Positions 21,980 through 33,540 of a stretch of 64,000 bases of DNA are shown in pieces; the stretch's first letter is position 1, and each line of letters opens with the position of its first letter. The stretch is from Tubiluchus corallicola (Eukaryota > Priapulida > Priapulimorpha > Priapulimorphida > Tubiluchidae). Below the pieces are notes generated by a model, which was given only the letters and a program-made list of their open reading frames with translations, did no database searches and was not told where the DNA came from. Where the stretch lies: contig JAQGDQ010000135.1 of assembly GCA_030141605.1 (NCBI GenBank), positions 124,001 to 188,000 of the forward strand. Direction: 5' to 3'. The translations under genes and the position numbers were made by a program.

Positions 21980-23359
21980 CTAAACAACCACAGGTGGTTT
22001 AAGGTCCTTCTTCACAACATAAAATTTGTACTTGTTTCCAAAAAAGCCCCATATGACTGCTATGTTTTCTATGAGTACATTAAATGGCACAGTACAACAC
22101 GCACCAGCACAGTACAAGATGAACTTACACACGCCTATACGATAAACGCTAAAAGATTTTGCAACACCAAATGCGTACATGTAGAGACTCATACCTCCAA
22201 CAGCACAGCAAAGAATATCAAAAAGCTGATGATTTGGTATTGGAAAATAGTAACTTAACAGCAGATTAGATGTTGCTAAAGGCATCGACATCCACACATA
22301 CAGGGCAAATGCTAAGCAAAATTTGTTCCGCCAAGGAATTTCAGGACTGTGCACGACTAGAAAAATTCCCTGCATCCAACGCTTTCTCTGCTGAAGGAAA
22401 TCCCAAATGCTAAACGGGCTCTTTTCCCACATTTCACCTTCGATAAAGTCAAACGAATACCCATCCCGATAAGCCACTAGAGCAAAGAAACTATCCTCAG
22501 CAACGGAGCCATCATTGCCATGGTCGTAGGTAACTTTGCGTTCTGCACCTGCCCGGGTTACAACATAAGAGCCTTTCCAGCTGAACAGGGGTTTATGAAA
22601 AACACGAAATTGAAACCTGAGCTTGCCCATGTCTGACGAGATGCGGTACATGTCAGACAATGTTGTTAGCCAATTCACAACAGTCTCATTAGCATACGTG
22701 ATTAATCCTTGTCCAAAATCGTGCTTGCCATCAGTGATAAAGTTGATAATACCTCGGACTGAATTATCTGTAAGCAATGTCTCTTCGTCTAAATGCACTA
22801 TCCAGTCATCCGCATTCAAAATGTTAACTTCATCTTCTAAACAATACTGCAGGGCTCGGGCCTTAAACTTGGCTCCAGTCTTTGTAGTGTATGTGCTCGG
22901 TACAACTAATTCACGTACTCGTGCATTTTTTGGTAGATTTAATGCTTTATCTGTGACAACTTCAAAAAGAAAATTGTCAGCGCCTACGTCTAAACAAGTA
23001 TTTATATTTCGAGTTAAATTATCTTTCACCAAGTCAGGATAATCACCTTTAGTTACTACACGCACGCAGAAAAATGGAGCAAGTAATGGTGAATTCTTCA
23101 ACTGAGGTTTCTCTGGAAATGCATTATAAAATACTAGTCCTAGAAATTCAAACACACATAGTGGCAGTGGTAAGAGAGACATAAATCGGATGACATACAA
23201 AATGATCGTCAACACTAATCCATAATCTTGTACTGGGTCAACATTGTCAAATCGTCGGTGTCCTAACCGTATGCCGCCAGCTATGACATTGAAACCAATA
23301 ATCCATGTTAAGCAAGTGAAACAGTGCAAGAGATGTTTAGTTCGACTTCCAAGTGCCAT
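21980..23359 (-). CDS. egh: Egghead/BRE-3 β-1,4-mannosyltransferase, tandem copy 1
   Basis: GDP-mannose:glucosylceramide β-1,4-mannosyltransferase, a GT2-family membrane enzyme that makes mannosyl-glucosylceramide, the core of arthro-series glycolipids. The coding region is one uninterrupted frame of 459 aa (Drosophila Egh is about 457). Hydrophobic segments lie near residues 17–31 and 47–79, and C-terminally near 347–373, 378–400 and 411–441. The cytosolic catalytic domain between them has LDEE (190–193), ED (288–289) and the GT2 signature QQRKRW (323–328). The ATG at 23359 fits the family N-terminus. Upstream, TTTTGCAG at 23442–23449 looks like an acceptor, suggesting a 5'-UTR intron 82 nt before the ATG. 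By hand count it differs from copy 2 at about 77 residues (83% identity). Both copies look intact. Confidence 0.95.
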   Translation of the reverse strand: MALGSRTKHLLHCFTCLTWIIGFNVIAGGIRLGHRRFDNVDPVQDYGLVLTIILYVIRFMSLLPLPLCVFEFLGLVFYNAFPEKPQLKNSPLLAPFFCVRVVTKGDYPDLVKDNLTRNINTCLDVGADNFLFEVVTDKALNLPKNARVRELVVPSTYTTKTGAKFKARALQYCLEDEVNILNADDWIVHLDEETLLTDNSVRGIINFITDGKHDFGQGLITYANETVVNWLTTLSDMYRISSDMGKLRFQFRVFHKPLFSWKGSYVVTRAGAERKVTYDHGNDGSVAEDSFFALVAYRDGYSFDFIEGEMWEKSPFSIWDFLQQRKRWMQGIFLVVHSPEIPWRNKFCLAFALYVWMSMPLATSNLLLSYYFPIPNHQLFDILCCAVGGMSLYMYAFGVAKSFSVYRIGVCKFILYCAGACCTVPFNVLIENIAVIWGFFGNKYKFYVVKKDLKPPVVV

Positions 23360-24896
23360 TATTTATTATTCAACACAAGCAATACCACAAAGGAACACAA
23401 TAAATCACCAGTGTAGATTGCTGAACCAAATTATGCCAGACCTGCAAAAGAAAGTGACATATGAGTTTCTTTTCAAAATTAGGTTAATATAAAGAAGTTC
23501 TTTTATTATAAACGAACTTATGTTTACGTTAGGTGAGTTTAATTGAATGCAAGTACAGTTTTATAACTTATGTTTCAGTTGTAACAGCTAAACAGGAAAT
23601 TTATGGAAAAACAAAAAAGTGGTTTAACTGTGTAGGAGTTTTAATAAGTTCTATGATTCGGTTTTAATTTTTGTAAAAACATTCACAATGACAACATATA
23701 AATATCTTACAGTTGCAGAAAGTATTGAAAACACTATTAATTTATGTACGGATTGCGAAATTAGGATAGCAAATCGGTAAACAAAATAAAGAAATTATAG
23801 ATTGTTAAGCTACGACTTGAACAGTTTTTCTGAAACTGGCAGTTAAAAGTAATTTAACATTTGTGTTCATTATTTATTTCCCATAAAAACAAACTTGAAT
23901 CATTAATTAAGTGAATGCAGAATGATAATATGACCACAGCAAAGTGTAATCATGCATAACAGCATGTAAAAAATTTGCTGTCAAAACCCTTCACTAAAAC
24001 GCATAACACACAAACAATAAATCCACGCAACAACTAAATAGGCTTGCAAAAATTGTGTTGAAACTACACGTACTAGCACAAATACACGGTTCTTTTTTTT
24101 ATTGTAAAAATCAAATTTTAAACATTTGTAAGAATTTCCAAAAACTACTAGATAAAAAGATAACAGCATTCTTAATTTTAAAATTTAAAAATTATTATAG
24201 TGCTATTCAATTTGTCCAGTTTGACGAAATTAACTTTGTTATGAGTTGGATGAAATCACTTTTATGCAGCAGAATGTTTTCAACCTATTATATATAAATT
24301 GCAAGATAAGCAGCTCTTAAATAATAATAATAAAAAAACCTCAAATCCAGTTTGTATTCAGTCCAAATCATGTAAAGTAGTTTACAGCTCTAGGCAATAA
24401 TAAAAACGCAAAATTCATAAAACCCAAAAAATCTAATCTACATAAATATTTCCTCAACTTATATTAGAGCTTTTGAACCCAGTCATTTTGAAAGTTAATT
24501 TTACCAAAAGTTGTAGTTAAACTGAGAACAGTAAACAAAGAGCGTTAAAATGAATCCAGTGACGGATAATGAAACAGAATACTAAATGGCAGACATCAGA
24601 TGTGTTGGCATTAGTCAAATTTGTGGGTCTATTTTTCAAAATACAGTTATTTAAAGATAAATAGTTTGCGTTGCTTGCATTGTGTACAACGGTAATCAGA
24701 CCTTTTGAATACCAAAAATTTTGACTATGCCAGAGATCACGTCACATTTGCTAATATATAGGAAAGATGTAAGATATGACCAGAAAAATAAATCACAAAA
24801 ACAATAAATGTCTTATTCCATACACACATGCAATGCAGGGGGGAACTTCGGGAAAGATAGCAGAAATTAGAAATAGAATAGCATGATCATTACACT

Positions 24897-24993
24897 GGAT
24901 TGTCACTCATGTGCCGCACTCTAAGAAGTCTGTTCAGTGTGAACGATGTCACTCACGTGCTTCACTCTAAACCAGTTCAGTGAGAATGACTGG
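24897..24993. repeat. Two tandem ~46-bp units
   Basis: TGTCACTCATGTGCCGCACT…GTTCAGTGTGAACGA is followed at once by a variant, TGTCACTCACGTGCTTCACT…GTTCAGTGAGAATGA. Confidence 0.65.
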
Positions 24994-25074
24994 CACACAT
25001 GTTTAAATAACATTACCACATATGGACACCGCAGGAAGTATTTTTCTTTTGTTGATGTTAACATCCGATGAAAA

Positions 25075-25446
25075 AGCTTTGTAATTTGAGACAGCATTAT
25101 ATAGCAGTCTGCATCCTTGGGTTGTTATAACTTGAGACAGACTTTTACTCCTGCCTGCATCCTTGAGGTTGCTTACTGCAGTGCGAATGCAGCTTTATAA
25201 CTTGAGGTAGCAGCTTGATTTCACCCTCCATCCTTGATAGTGCTCATTGTGAAAGCAGCTTTGTAACTCGAGATAGCAGTATTACTGCAGCCTGCATCCT
25301 TGATGTTGTTCATTGTAGTGTGAATCCAGCTTTGTAGGCTGAGATGCAATTTCGTAATTTGAGATTGCATTTTATTACAACTGCATTATTGGATTTGTAC
25401 ATTCTAACGTGTACATTAGTTTTGTAATTAGAGTTGGCATTTATAG
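25075..25446. repeat. Degenerate minisatellite, ~65–70-bp unit, five to six copies
   Basis: Recurring blocks in constant order: CAGCTTTGTAACTTGAG, then RTAGCAG, then CCTGCATCCTTGA, then GTTGYTCATTGTAGTG. Early units are full length; later ones keep only the GTAATTTGAGA block and a short tail. It lies downstream of egghead copy 2. Confidence 0.8.
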
Positions 25447-26008
25447 CCAACTCTCTGGACTTGCCCATTTGAGTTTAATGCTCACACTTATTTCTTCTAT
25501 TTTGTTCATTTTGTTCTTTATATGCTATCATTGTTTGGACTTCAATGACTTAGATGGGACACCCCCATCTAAATTCCTTACAATATAAATACTTAAATAC
25601 ATTTACGTCCATCTGTTTACGAAACACAAGATTCGACTTCTAGTACTAAGCGGAACTTTTTTTAAATAATAGAGTAAGACTAGCAGGTAACTTTCTCAAT
25701 GCATGCATTACATTTATGTATTATGACTATTATTCACTATGTGTACTTATAAAAATATTATTAATTATAAACGTTGCAGTGAAAAAACTTAGGTTCTAGA
25801 GGTACATGTCTATGCAAATATTATGCGCATAGAAGGCACATAAAAGTGATTAAAAAATCCAAACTATCAGAAAAAATGATTATGATACATCTGCTATTAT
25901 TTATAGCAAGTTTTGTCCAGGTGACCAGAGCAATTTTCAGATATAAGCAAAACGCTACCTGCTGGCATTACTTTGAATAGGCCAAAATGAAGCTTAAACA
26001 TTGCCTGA

Positions 26009-27388
26009 TTAGACAACAATAAGAGGTCTTTCGTCCTTCTTTACTACATAAAATGTATACTTGTTTCCAAAAAGCCCCCAAATGACTGCTGTGTTTTCTA
26101 TCATGGCATTAAATGGTATCGTACAAAGTGCACCTAAGCAAAACAAAATGAACTTGCACAATCCAATGCGATAGACACTAAACGACTTAATAACACCAAA
26201 CATGTACATGTAGACACTCATGCCTCCAGCGAAACCGCAAAGAATATCAAAAACTTGATGAATTGGTATAGGAAAGTAAAGATTCAATAGCCAATTGAAT
26301 GACACAAATGGTATGGACATCCACACACACAGTGCAAAAGCTAGGCAAAATTTGTTCTGCCAAGGAATTTCCCGATTGTGGACAACTAGGAAAATTCCCT
26401 GTATCCAACGCTTCCTCTGCTGAAGAAAATCCCAAATACTAAATGGGCTCTTTTCCCACATTTCACCTTCAATGAAATCAAATGAGTATCCATCCCGATA
26501 AGCCATTAGAGCAAAGAAACTATCTTCAGCAACAGAGCCATCACTGCCATGATCATAGGTAACTTTTCGCTCTGCACCTGCCCGGGTTACAACATAAGAA
26601 CCTTTCCAGCCGAACAATGGTTTATGAAATACGCGAAATTGAAATCTTAACTTCCCCATATCTGTGGCAACACGATACATGTCAGACAAGGTAGTTAGCC
26701 AATTCACAACATTCTCGTTAGCATAAGTGATTAATCCTTGTCCAAAATCATGCTTCCCATCTGTGACAAAGTTGATAATACCTCTGACCGAATTATCTGT
26801 AAGCAATGTCTCTTCGTCTAAATGCACTATCCAGTCATTATCACTTAGAATGTAAACTTCATCTTCTAAACAATACTGCAGAGCACGAGCCTTAAATTTA
26901 GCTCCAGTCTTTGTAGTGTATGTACTTGGTACAACAATTTCACGCACAAGTGCATTATTTGGTAGGTTTAATGCTTTATCTGTAACAACTTCAAAAAGAA
27001 AATTTCCTACACCTACATCTAAACAGGTGTTTATATTTCGAGTTAAATTACCTTTCACCAAGTCAGGATAATCGCCCTTAGTCACTACACGCACACAAAT
27101 AAGTGGAGCAAGTAATGGTGAATTTTTTAACTGAGGCTTTTCAGGAAATGCATTATAAAATACCAGTCCCAAAAATTCAAGAACGCACAATGGTAGTGGC
27201 AGTACGCATAGAAATCGGACAGCGTACAACATAACTGTTAATATTACACCATAATTTTGTATAGGGTCAACATCATCGAACCTTCTGCGACCCAATCGTA
27301 TGCCACCAGCTATAATGTTGAATATAACGATGCATGTTATACAGGCAAAACTATGCAGCAAGTGTTTGGTTCTGCTTCTGAGTGCCAT
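26009..27388 (-). CDS. egh: Egghead/BRE-3 β-1,4-mannosyltransferase, tandem copy 2
   Basis: Same predicted GT2 activity and topology as copy 1, again 459 aa in one uninterrupted coding exon. LDEE, ED and QQRKRW are retained at the same positions, so it should be active. Hand-counted substitutions against copy 1 are about 22 in residues 1–80, 23 in 81–340 and 32 in 341–459: the membrane ends have diverged about three times faster than the cytosolic catalytic core. Upstream, TTTTACAG at 27479–27486 is a good acceptor 90 nt before the ATG, at almost the same place and context (CAG then GTYTG) as in copy 1. The duplication therefore probably carried a 5'-UTR intron and was a DNA-level tandem duplication rather than retroposition. 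Stop at 26009–26011. Confidence 0.95.
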   Translation of the reverse strand: MALRSRTKHLLHSFACITCIVIFNIIAGGIRLGRRRFDDVDPIQNYGVILTVMLYAVRFLCVLPLPLCVLEFLGLVFYNAFPEKPQLKNSPLLAPLICVRVVTKGDYPDLVKGNLTRNINTCLDVGVGNFLFEVVTDKALNLPNNALVREIVVPSTYTTKTGAKFKARALQYCLEDEVYILSDNDWIVHLDEETLLTDNSVRGIINFVTDGKHDFGQGLITYANENVVNWLTTLSDMYRVATDMGKLRFQFRVFHKPLFGWKGSYVVTRAGAERKVTYDHGSDGSVAEDSFFALMAYRDGYSFDFIEGEMWEKSPFSIWDFLQQRKRWIQGIFLVVHNREIPWQNKFCLAFALCVWMSIPFVSFNWLLNLYFPIPIHQVFDILCGFAGGMSVYMYMFGVIKSFSVYRIGLCKFILFCLGALCTIPFNAMIENTAVIWGLFGNKYTFYVVKKDERPLIVV

Positions 27389-27924
27389 TATTTAATGGCT
27401 TTTATATGAGGCAACTACAATGTCACAAGCAAATCTGAAAGTACATGTAAACATAAAGAATCATATTATAAGTCAAACCTGTAAAACAAAAAATAATGTT
27501 ATTATGTGTATATGGAAAATTTTCAGCATCCAGAATTTAAGTATAGCTTTGTCATCAAAAGATAAGAGTGCTTTTTACATGTTGTCTACAAGATCATCAC
27601 TACCACAATAGTTCAATTTACTACCACATCTAAATTGCACAAAAGAATGTATAAATAATGGCAATCAAAATTTATCCAACTGTAGTAATAAGCTTTTGCT
27701 GGAAATAAAATGTTTCTGATTGAAATGAGGAAGAATTATATACCCCTGCACAACAATATCCTAGTTAGAATACTTAAATATACTTATATTACCTTAAATT
27801 ATACTTAACTATTAAATTTCAGTTTGAAAATAACATTTTGTAATAATTCTGGGTAACAATAAATAAGGAGGGAGAATAATGAGGTAGATCATGGTATGTA
27901 ACTTTAAGCAAACTTGAACTCACT

Positions 27925-28125
27925 GTGCTCTCAATGATTCGTGAAATGGGATTCTCACAATTAGATCGTGAATGTATTATTAAACGAGCGTTTCAAGCCA
28001 ATTCCAACAACTGCGATTCTCTTATTCACAAAAGGAGGAGGTGCAGCCTATTAATACTGTGTAGAGCTGTAGTTGGAGTAGTCACCGCAACCAGCTTAAA
28101 CCACTCAGTGCACATTTATCTGTAA
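27925..28125 (+). other. Open frame resembling a UBA-like helical motif
   Basis: Reads LSMIREMGFSQLDRECIIKR, then AFQANSNNCDSLI, which follows the UBA pattern (i..MGFs……A……N.d.aI). The frame stays open upstream to a possible acceptor (TTTAAG before 27911). No donor or companion exon was recognised, and it is the only plus-strand candidate in the window. It may be an isolated exon remnant or chance. Confidence 0.22.
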
Positions 28126-31100
28126 ATTATAAATGATTTTCTGATGCTTCACTCTGCAATAAAATATTAATTGGCAACTGTTTGGCCATAATAAATTTAT
28201 CAAACTTCAGTTTCTAAGCAGATGAGTGCAAGATGAGGTTGATCAAGATTGTAGAATCAACATACTAGTAGTTATGCACTTCAAAGCTTTTAGTAGACTG
28301 TAATGTGTCCGTGGTCTTCAAATTTTAAAAAACCCAACCTTCATATTCGAGAATCACTAACTGGCATCAGTCACAAGTACAATGGTACATAAATGAAATA
28401 TAATCATAAAGTAGAATAGGTACGTGGGTGTTTCAAAAATTCCATTCTAATGCTTTGCTTAATAGAAGCTATCCAATCATAGACAATCGATGATTATTTA
28501 AATATTTTATTAAATAATGTTATGAATAGTTAATAAATGTTATAAATAGTTAATGTTATGAATACAGCTGAAGGAAAAACAAGTAAAAAGCTGGCCATCA
28601 AAGGCAAGTTTACTAAGTTAGCTAACTTCATGCTATACCGACTATGAACAATTCCTAGGTTATGATTTGGTCTAAATTTGTATGTTTTTATCAGCTTTTC
28701 CTCTCTCAGCAAAACTACCTATCGTGTAAAAACATAACAAGATGAACAACAAATTCATTTCTTGAAGGGACGGCCAATGGCACAGGCACGCTCTTTTGTA
28801 GACCACAGTTTATATTTAATAACGGTGCACACTTATAATGACATCATAATGCACAAATTTAAATTGATCAAACAATTCAACTATCAAACTTTCAAAAGCA
28901 CTCAGAAATTTACACACAGACCACAAGTTTTTCAAAAGTACTCACTAAATTACACAGACCACAAGTATCAGAACATGGCTTACACCATGACTGCTAGATC
29001 GTAAACTCTCACTGGTAACCGAGTACACAATACTAATGTTTGGAGCTGCGAATGTCGATGACGTGGTATTCAAGCTTAATCAATGTACACCACTATTAAT
29101 GATTGCCACAGGTGAGCATATACCTGCTGAAGGCAAGTTTCAATCAATAAAGAACTAGAATTATTCTTACTAATTATTTCAGTTACGTACAGCTTTGAGT
29201 AAGACATCAGCTTATTTGTATGATAATAAAACTGAAGTAATGATACAACTATTGTAATTGATCATGAGTAATTCATAATACTTAAGATATTTGATTGGTT
29301 GTAGTAATAATGAGGTAATGGAATGCTGCAATGGCACTACAGATTAATGTACAGTAGGACACAAAGGCATTAAGGTAGTTGTGGCCTGAAAACTTATGGA
29401 TTGTTTTCCAGGTAAAATTAATGCCACATTTTTGGATGTTTACGGCGAAGTATCCGTAAAGTCTACAGTCATACAGAAATGTACCAACAAATAGTGGAAT
29501 TTGTCAAGTTCATGTAGTTGCCAAATTATGACTGAATCTGACATAACGCACGCGTACGTGCATGCGTGCGTGCGCGTGTGTATCTTGTAAGACTCTGTAG
29601 TATCAATCTGCATATGCAAAAAACGGTACCATTTTTTTTATAATGAAAGTAATTTCTCAGTCCAATGCTTAAACCTTATAAGCCAGATTTAACCAAAATT
29701 CAATATACACATACATACATCCATGCTTCCTCTTCGTGAGGAACTTTGCCAGATGGTAGAAATACCGCATTTTCCATTAGTGTGAAGTATGCTTGCAGAA
29801 TTCAGTCTTAAATTTAACTATTCAATTACTTCTTTCTTATTTAACGAACAACAATTAACACATTTCAGCATAAAATTCTATGATGCAATCTCTCTTTTAA
29901 CAGACTGACGCTTTTATGTTTTTTAATGCAACATCGATGGCTACATAAAAAGTAAAATAACGCACGCATATATTTATTTTATATATACATATTTTCAGAT
30001 TTGTTTTGAAGTGGTTAGCAGAACTTTACTAAAAAAACAAACATGTCTAACATTACAGTGACTAACATTATTAATTTTACTTTGTATGTGAGAAATATGG
30101 CAAATATAACTTAATTTAGAATGGTTATACAGAATAAAGCTTGCAAAGTAGCTGTAGTTATTTGGATGCGTGGAAAAAAAAACCCAAGTGGTTTCACTGT
30201 GAAATGAACTTTCTTGCTGCACGGGATTTCGAAAAGTCGGAAATTTTCAGAAAATGTTCTGATTTTCTTACAGCAATTCTGTGCATCATTTTTCCTTGTG
30301 AAATGGGCTTTATGCAGACAAAACGAGGTTGCTGACATGAAAATGAAAACAAAAAAGTATAAAAAGCAAAAATTTATTAGTGGGTTTCTTGCACAGTGTG
30401 GCAAGTTAATGGGGACCATAAAAATAGTTATACAATGTTGGTACTACTGCACATGTGGATCAGCAACTATTATAAAGCAAATACAGTGTCCTATTAAATT
30501 TTAATGTTTTCTCAAATATGCAATTTAAATGTTAAACTTTCTCAAACTGTGCCGAAAATTGGGGTTTCCTACTGCAGAAAATGCTCATATTTTAGAGCAG
30601 GTAAAGTCCTAGATGTATTTACGCTCAGTTTATTCACCACTCAACGATCAAAAAAAAATTTCTTTGACACTCGACTCCAAAGTCAAACATTTATGCTTTC
30701 ATAACAGAGTACTGAGATCAGTTAAGTAAACATCACCTAACATATTCTTTGTTAACTTGCCAAAAATAGATTAGATTACATTTTTCTTTGCAGTGTTTGT
30801 TTGTTACCACGTTAGTTTACACTGAACTGAAACGCTATAAAGCGATTGCCACTCATGGTGTATCAAGGCATTAAAGGGTGGATAAACGGTGTACCCACAA
30901 AAAGTTACTAACAGTAATTTACAATATAGACGAATATTTATGCAAAATTATTCAACAGCAAAACTATCTGTACTCAGGTAAATTTACAGAATTAGAATTT
31001 TTATGAAAATTTGCAGAAATAATTACTGCAAGTAAAAAAACTTCACATATTGCTTTGAAATCAAATGCTGCAGCACTTGCACTTGTTAACGTTTCTTACC

Positions 31101-31199
31101 AAATATATGTCATATATTTGCCAAGTAATTTGAAGTGCAGATAAGTGGTAAAGACGTTTGGCCATATAATTTACAAAAATTGACTAATATACTAAAAAG

Positions 31200-31451
31200 T
31201 TAGTTAAAAGGTTCGCTCTCCTGTAAATGCAGCATAGATGATGAGACGAATGTTTCTAGGTAAGACGCTAATTCAGGATACATTGGCTTTAGCATGAGTT
31301 TCCAAGCAGATTCCACCATTTCAATAAACTGTTTTGGGTTTGTGTTAAGCATGAATGTTGTGCCTGACAGGATGACGCATATTCTAACACTGTATGCACG
31401 AGATGGTAAATGTACACATTTGGTGATAAAATCATTGAGTGGACCAATCAT
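31200..31451 (-). CDS. Unrecognised 83-aa open frame
   Basis: An ATG-to-stop frame bounded upstream by an in-frame TAA. The translation has ordinary protein composition with helical character (QFIEMVESAWKLMLKPMYPE, then LASYLETFVSSSMLHL) and is not low-complexity, unlike most short frames nearby. No splice sites, signal peptide or known domain were identified. It could be a small gene, a processed fragment of a HEAT-like protein or a transposon remnant. I do not recognise it. Confidence 0.25.
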   Translation of the reverse strand: MIGPLNDFITKCVHLPSRAYSVRICVILSGTTFMLNTNPKQFIEMVESAWKLMLKPMYPELASYLETFVSSSMLHLQESEPFN

Positions 31452-31942
31452 AATGTTTTGAGTGACCGGTTATGGCAAACTGCCAGAATATGTCATTCTG
31501 AAAATAGCAAAATACGCTCGCATTCTACAAATGAATATTTACTCGTGGTCAAAGTGTACTAGGCTTGCTTTCATAAAGGGGCTGTAAACACACAGTACAT
31601 GATGTTAGAGTCATCACTGTTTGAATACACCCATATGCATCTAAACAGTCTATGAATGATTAATCGAACCAGGAACTGACTATCAATTCTGGAGGATGTA
31701 AAGCTGATTTGAAAAGTACAGCATATTGAGAACTTGAAGTAAATTATGTTACAATGAATATAATACAAAATTCCACACTTTGAGGAAAAAAGTTAATAGA
31801 GCCTTGGTAAAAAATCATTAGATTGCCAATTTACCACAGATTTCAGTAGTTATTACAGTTTTTGTGACATTTATACAAGTCACTCTGTAGGGCCTAACAC
31901 TTTGCCACACCACAGAAAAGTTTAAAGCACCTAGGTTACAAT

Positions 31943-32402
31943 GTGATACATACCATGACACTAACCACAGGATACACCTGAGTCAATGTTTACAGGTTTT
32001 ATAAAAAAACTAGATGAAGTTGTTGATAATAAATGCTAAACATGTTTATCAATCAACAGTTTTAGGATTGCTAAATGCTGTAATAATTTGACAAACTATA
32101 TGATTTTTACTTAATGACATGTGTAATGTGCACAGGTTATTATTTGCGTCATAAGACACCAGAAAGCAAAATATATCAATGCTTTAGATTAAAAGTTGCC
32201 TGCACAGTTTCTGGTTCACATTTGCATTTTACAAGTTTAAACTACAACAGTGTAAATACCTTGCATTTTTCAACCAGCTGTTAGTAATACCTGTGTCAAG
32301 GCAATTATTGCTCACTGCAGTAATTGAGAGGTTTCTAGTCTACAGTACGTTCCACAGCTGCAGCTTGAATTATTTGAAATTGTCTATATCAGCATAGGGT
32401 CC
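31943..32402. repeat. Dispersed repeat, ~450 bp, copy 1
   Basis: Clearly related over its whole length to 42608–43047. Shared landmarks in order: CAATGTTTACAGRYTTTATA, AACTAGATGAAG, GATAATAAATGCTA, then CATAAGMCACCAGAAA, TTTCTGGTTCA, and ACAGCTGCAGCTTGAATTA near the end. No coding potential is visible. Confidence 0.85.
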
Positions 32403-32894
32403 TTTCCCAGTACTTAACCTATATTGCCCCATTTTCAGCATAAAACCTGGCTTAAAACACAAATTAGAATAATGGAAACTGACATTAATTATCGGTTTTT
32501 ACCATTCGTTATCATCATCATCAAGTAGTAAGAGCTCAACATTATTTAACAGGCCTAAATAAGTTAGTCAAGAACGAATATAAGAGTAGTTTGCCCACCT
32601 CAAATGTGCTCAAATGTTAGTATGTTCTGAATCTGAATGTAGATACTGGAGTATTCCTTTAGGAATGTTATTGCAGCATGCATGATTTGCAACTATACAA
32701 CATTATCTAGTGTACATTTATATGATTCCTGTCCAATATCATTCCAGACTTTTGCACTGCTTTTCTAAACTTGACTGTGCCTGAGATTTGCACAATATGT
32801 GAAAGTAGATTATTCCAGTGGATGATTGTATGTGGAGCAATTATGATCTCCCTTTGTTGCTCTGGTAAATATTAATGATATATATATATTAATA

Positions 32895-33245
32895 AATAAC
32901 ATTAAATGTCTACATGGTGGTAGATTTGGTTAACCAAATGCTGTTCTGCATGTCGCTTGGCCGTTCGAGAGAATCCAGTATAGATGTTATGTTAGTATGA
33001 TATACATTATGCACAAATCTTGCCGACCTACATTCCACTCCTTCAAGCTACAAAATGTTATTGCTTGCGTATAGGCCCAAAAACTGAAAAAGCATATTTT
33101 AATTTTGATGATAAAAATGCCTGGCCTCGTAGCCAGATTCTTTGATAGCTTTGGGCAATACTTGAATTTTTGCAAAGAATGCCCAACAAGTCTGTACCTT
33201 TACTTGCTACTTTATGAACATGTGAACTCCACTTTAACTTCAATT
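32895..33245 (-). mobile_element. LINE 3'-terminal fragment
   Basis: Frames broken by shifts read LKWSSHVHKVASKGTDLLG, then LKYAFSVFGPI, then CRSARFVHNVYHTNITSIL with DSLE. This is the region after the RT domain of Jockey/CR1-like LINEs (LkW..Hi….aLG, then Y.s.vW.P, then RRaARFv……SvtsmL..L.W). Non-functional. Confidence 0.7.
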
Positions 33246-33540
33246 TAAATCTGTACTACTTAAAAATTGAAAGGTTTATCAACTAGAACATACTGGTGGT
33301 TCATAACATTGGGATGAGCATGAGAAAAACGTATGATGTCACAACATTAAAATGCATTAATCAGTCCTGCCCCCACTCAGGTAATAATAACTAATACAAT
33401 TAAGTCTTTTTGTAGAGCAAAACAGTCATTATAAGAGTTGATAGTAATAAGAAGATACATAACACACTCGTCAGCAAAAAGTCTTCTCAGTTAGGGAAAC
33501 TGAGATTTTGGCAGTAAGATCTTTTATCATGACCAATGGA

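Larger units (their letters stand above)
23360..26008. other. Spacer between the two egghead copies
   Basis: About 2.65 kb containing the 5' UTR, putative 5'-UTR intron and promoter of copy 1 and the 3' region of copy 2. Apart from a short tandem duplication near 24.9 kb and a degenerate minisatellite at 25.1–25.4 kb it is AT-rich and featureless. No third egghead fragment was seen. Confidence 0.6.

Noticed and set aside
22623-23042. 139-codon plus-strand frame opposite egghead copy 1
   Set aside because: Antisense shadow of the conserved catalytic domain; no independent features.
30111-30504. Overlapping open frames on both strands
   Set aside because: No domain, no splice sites, biased composition; frames on opposite strands cannot all be real and none stands out.
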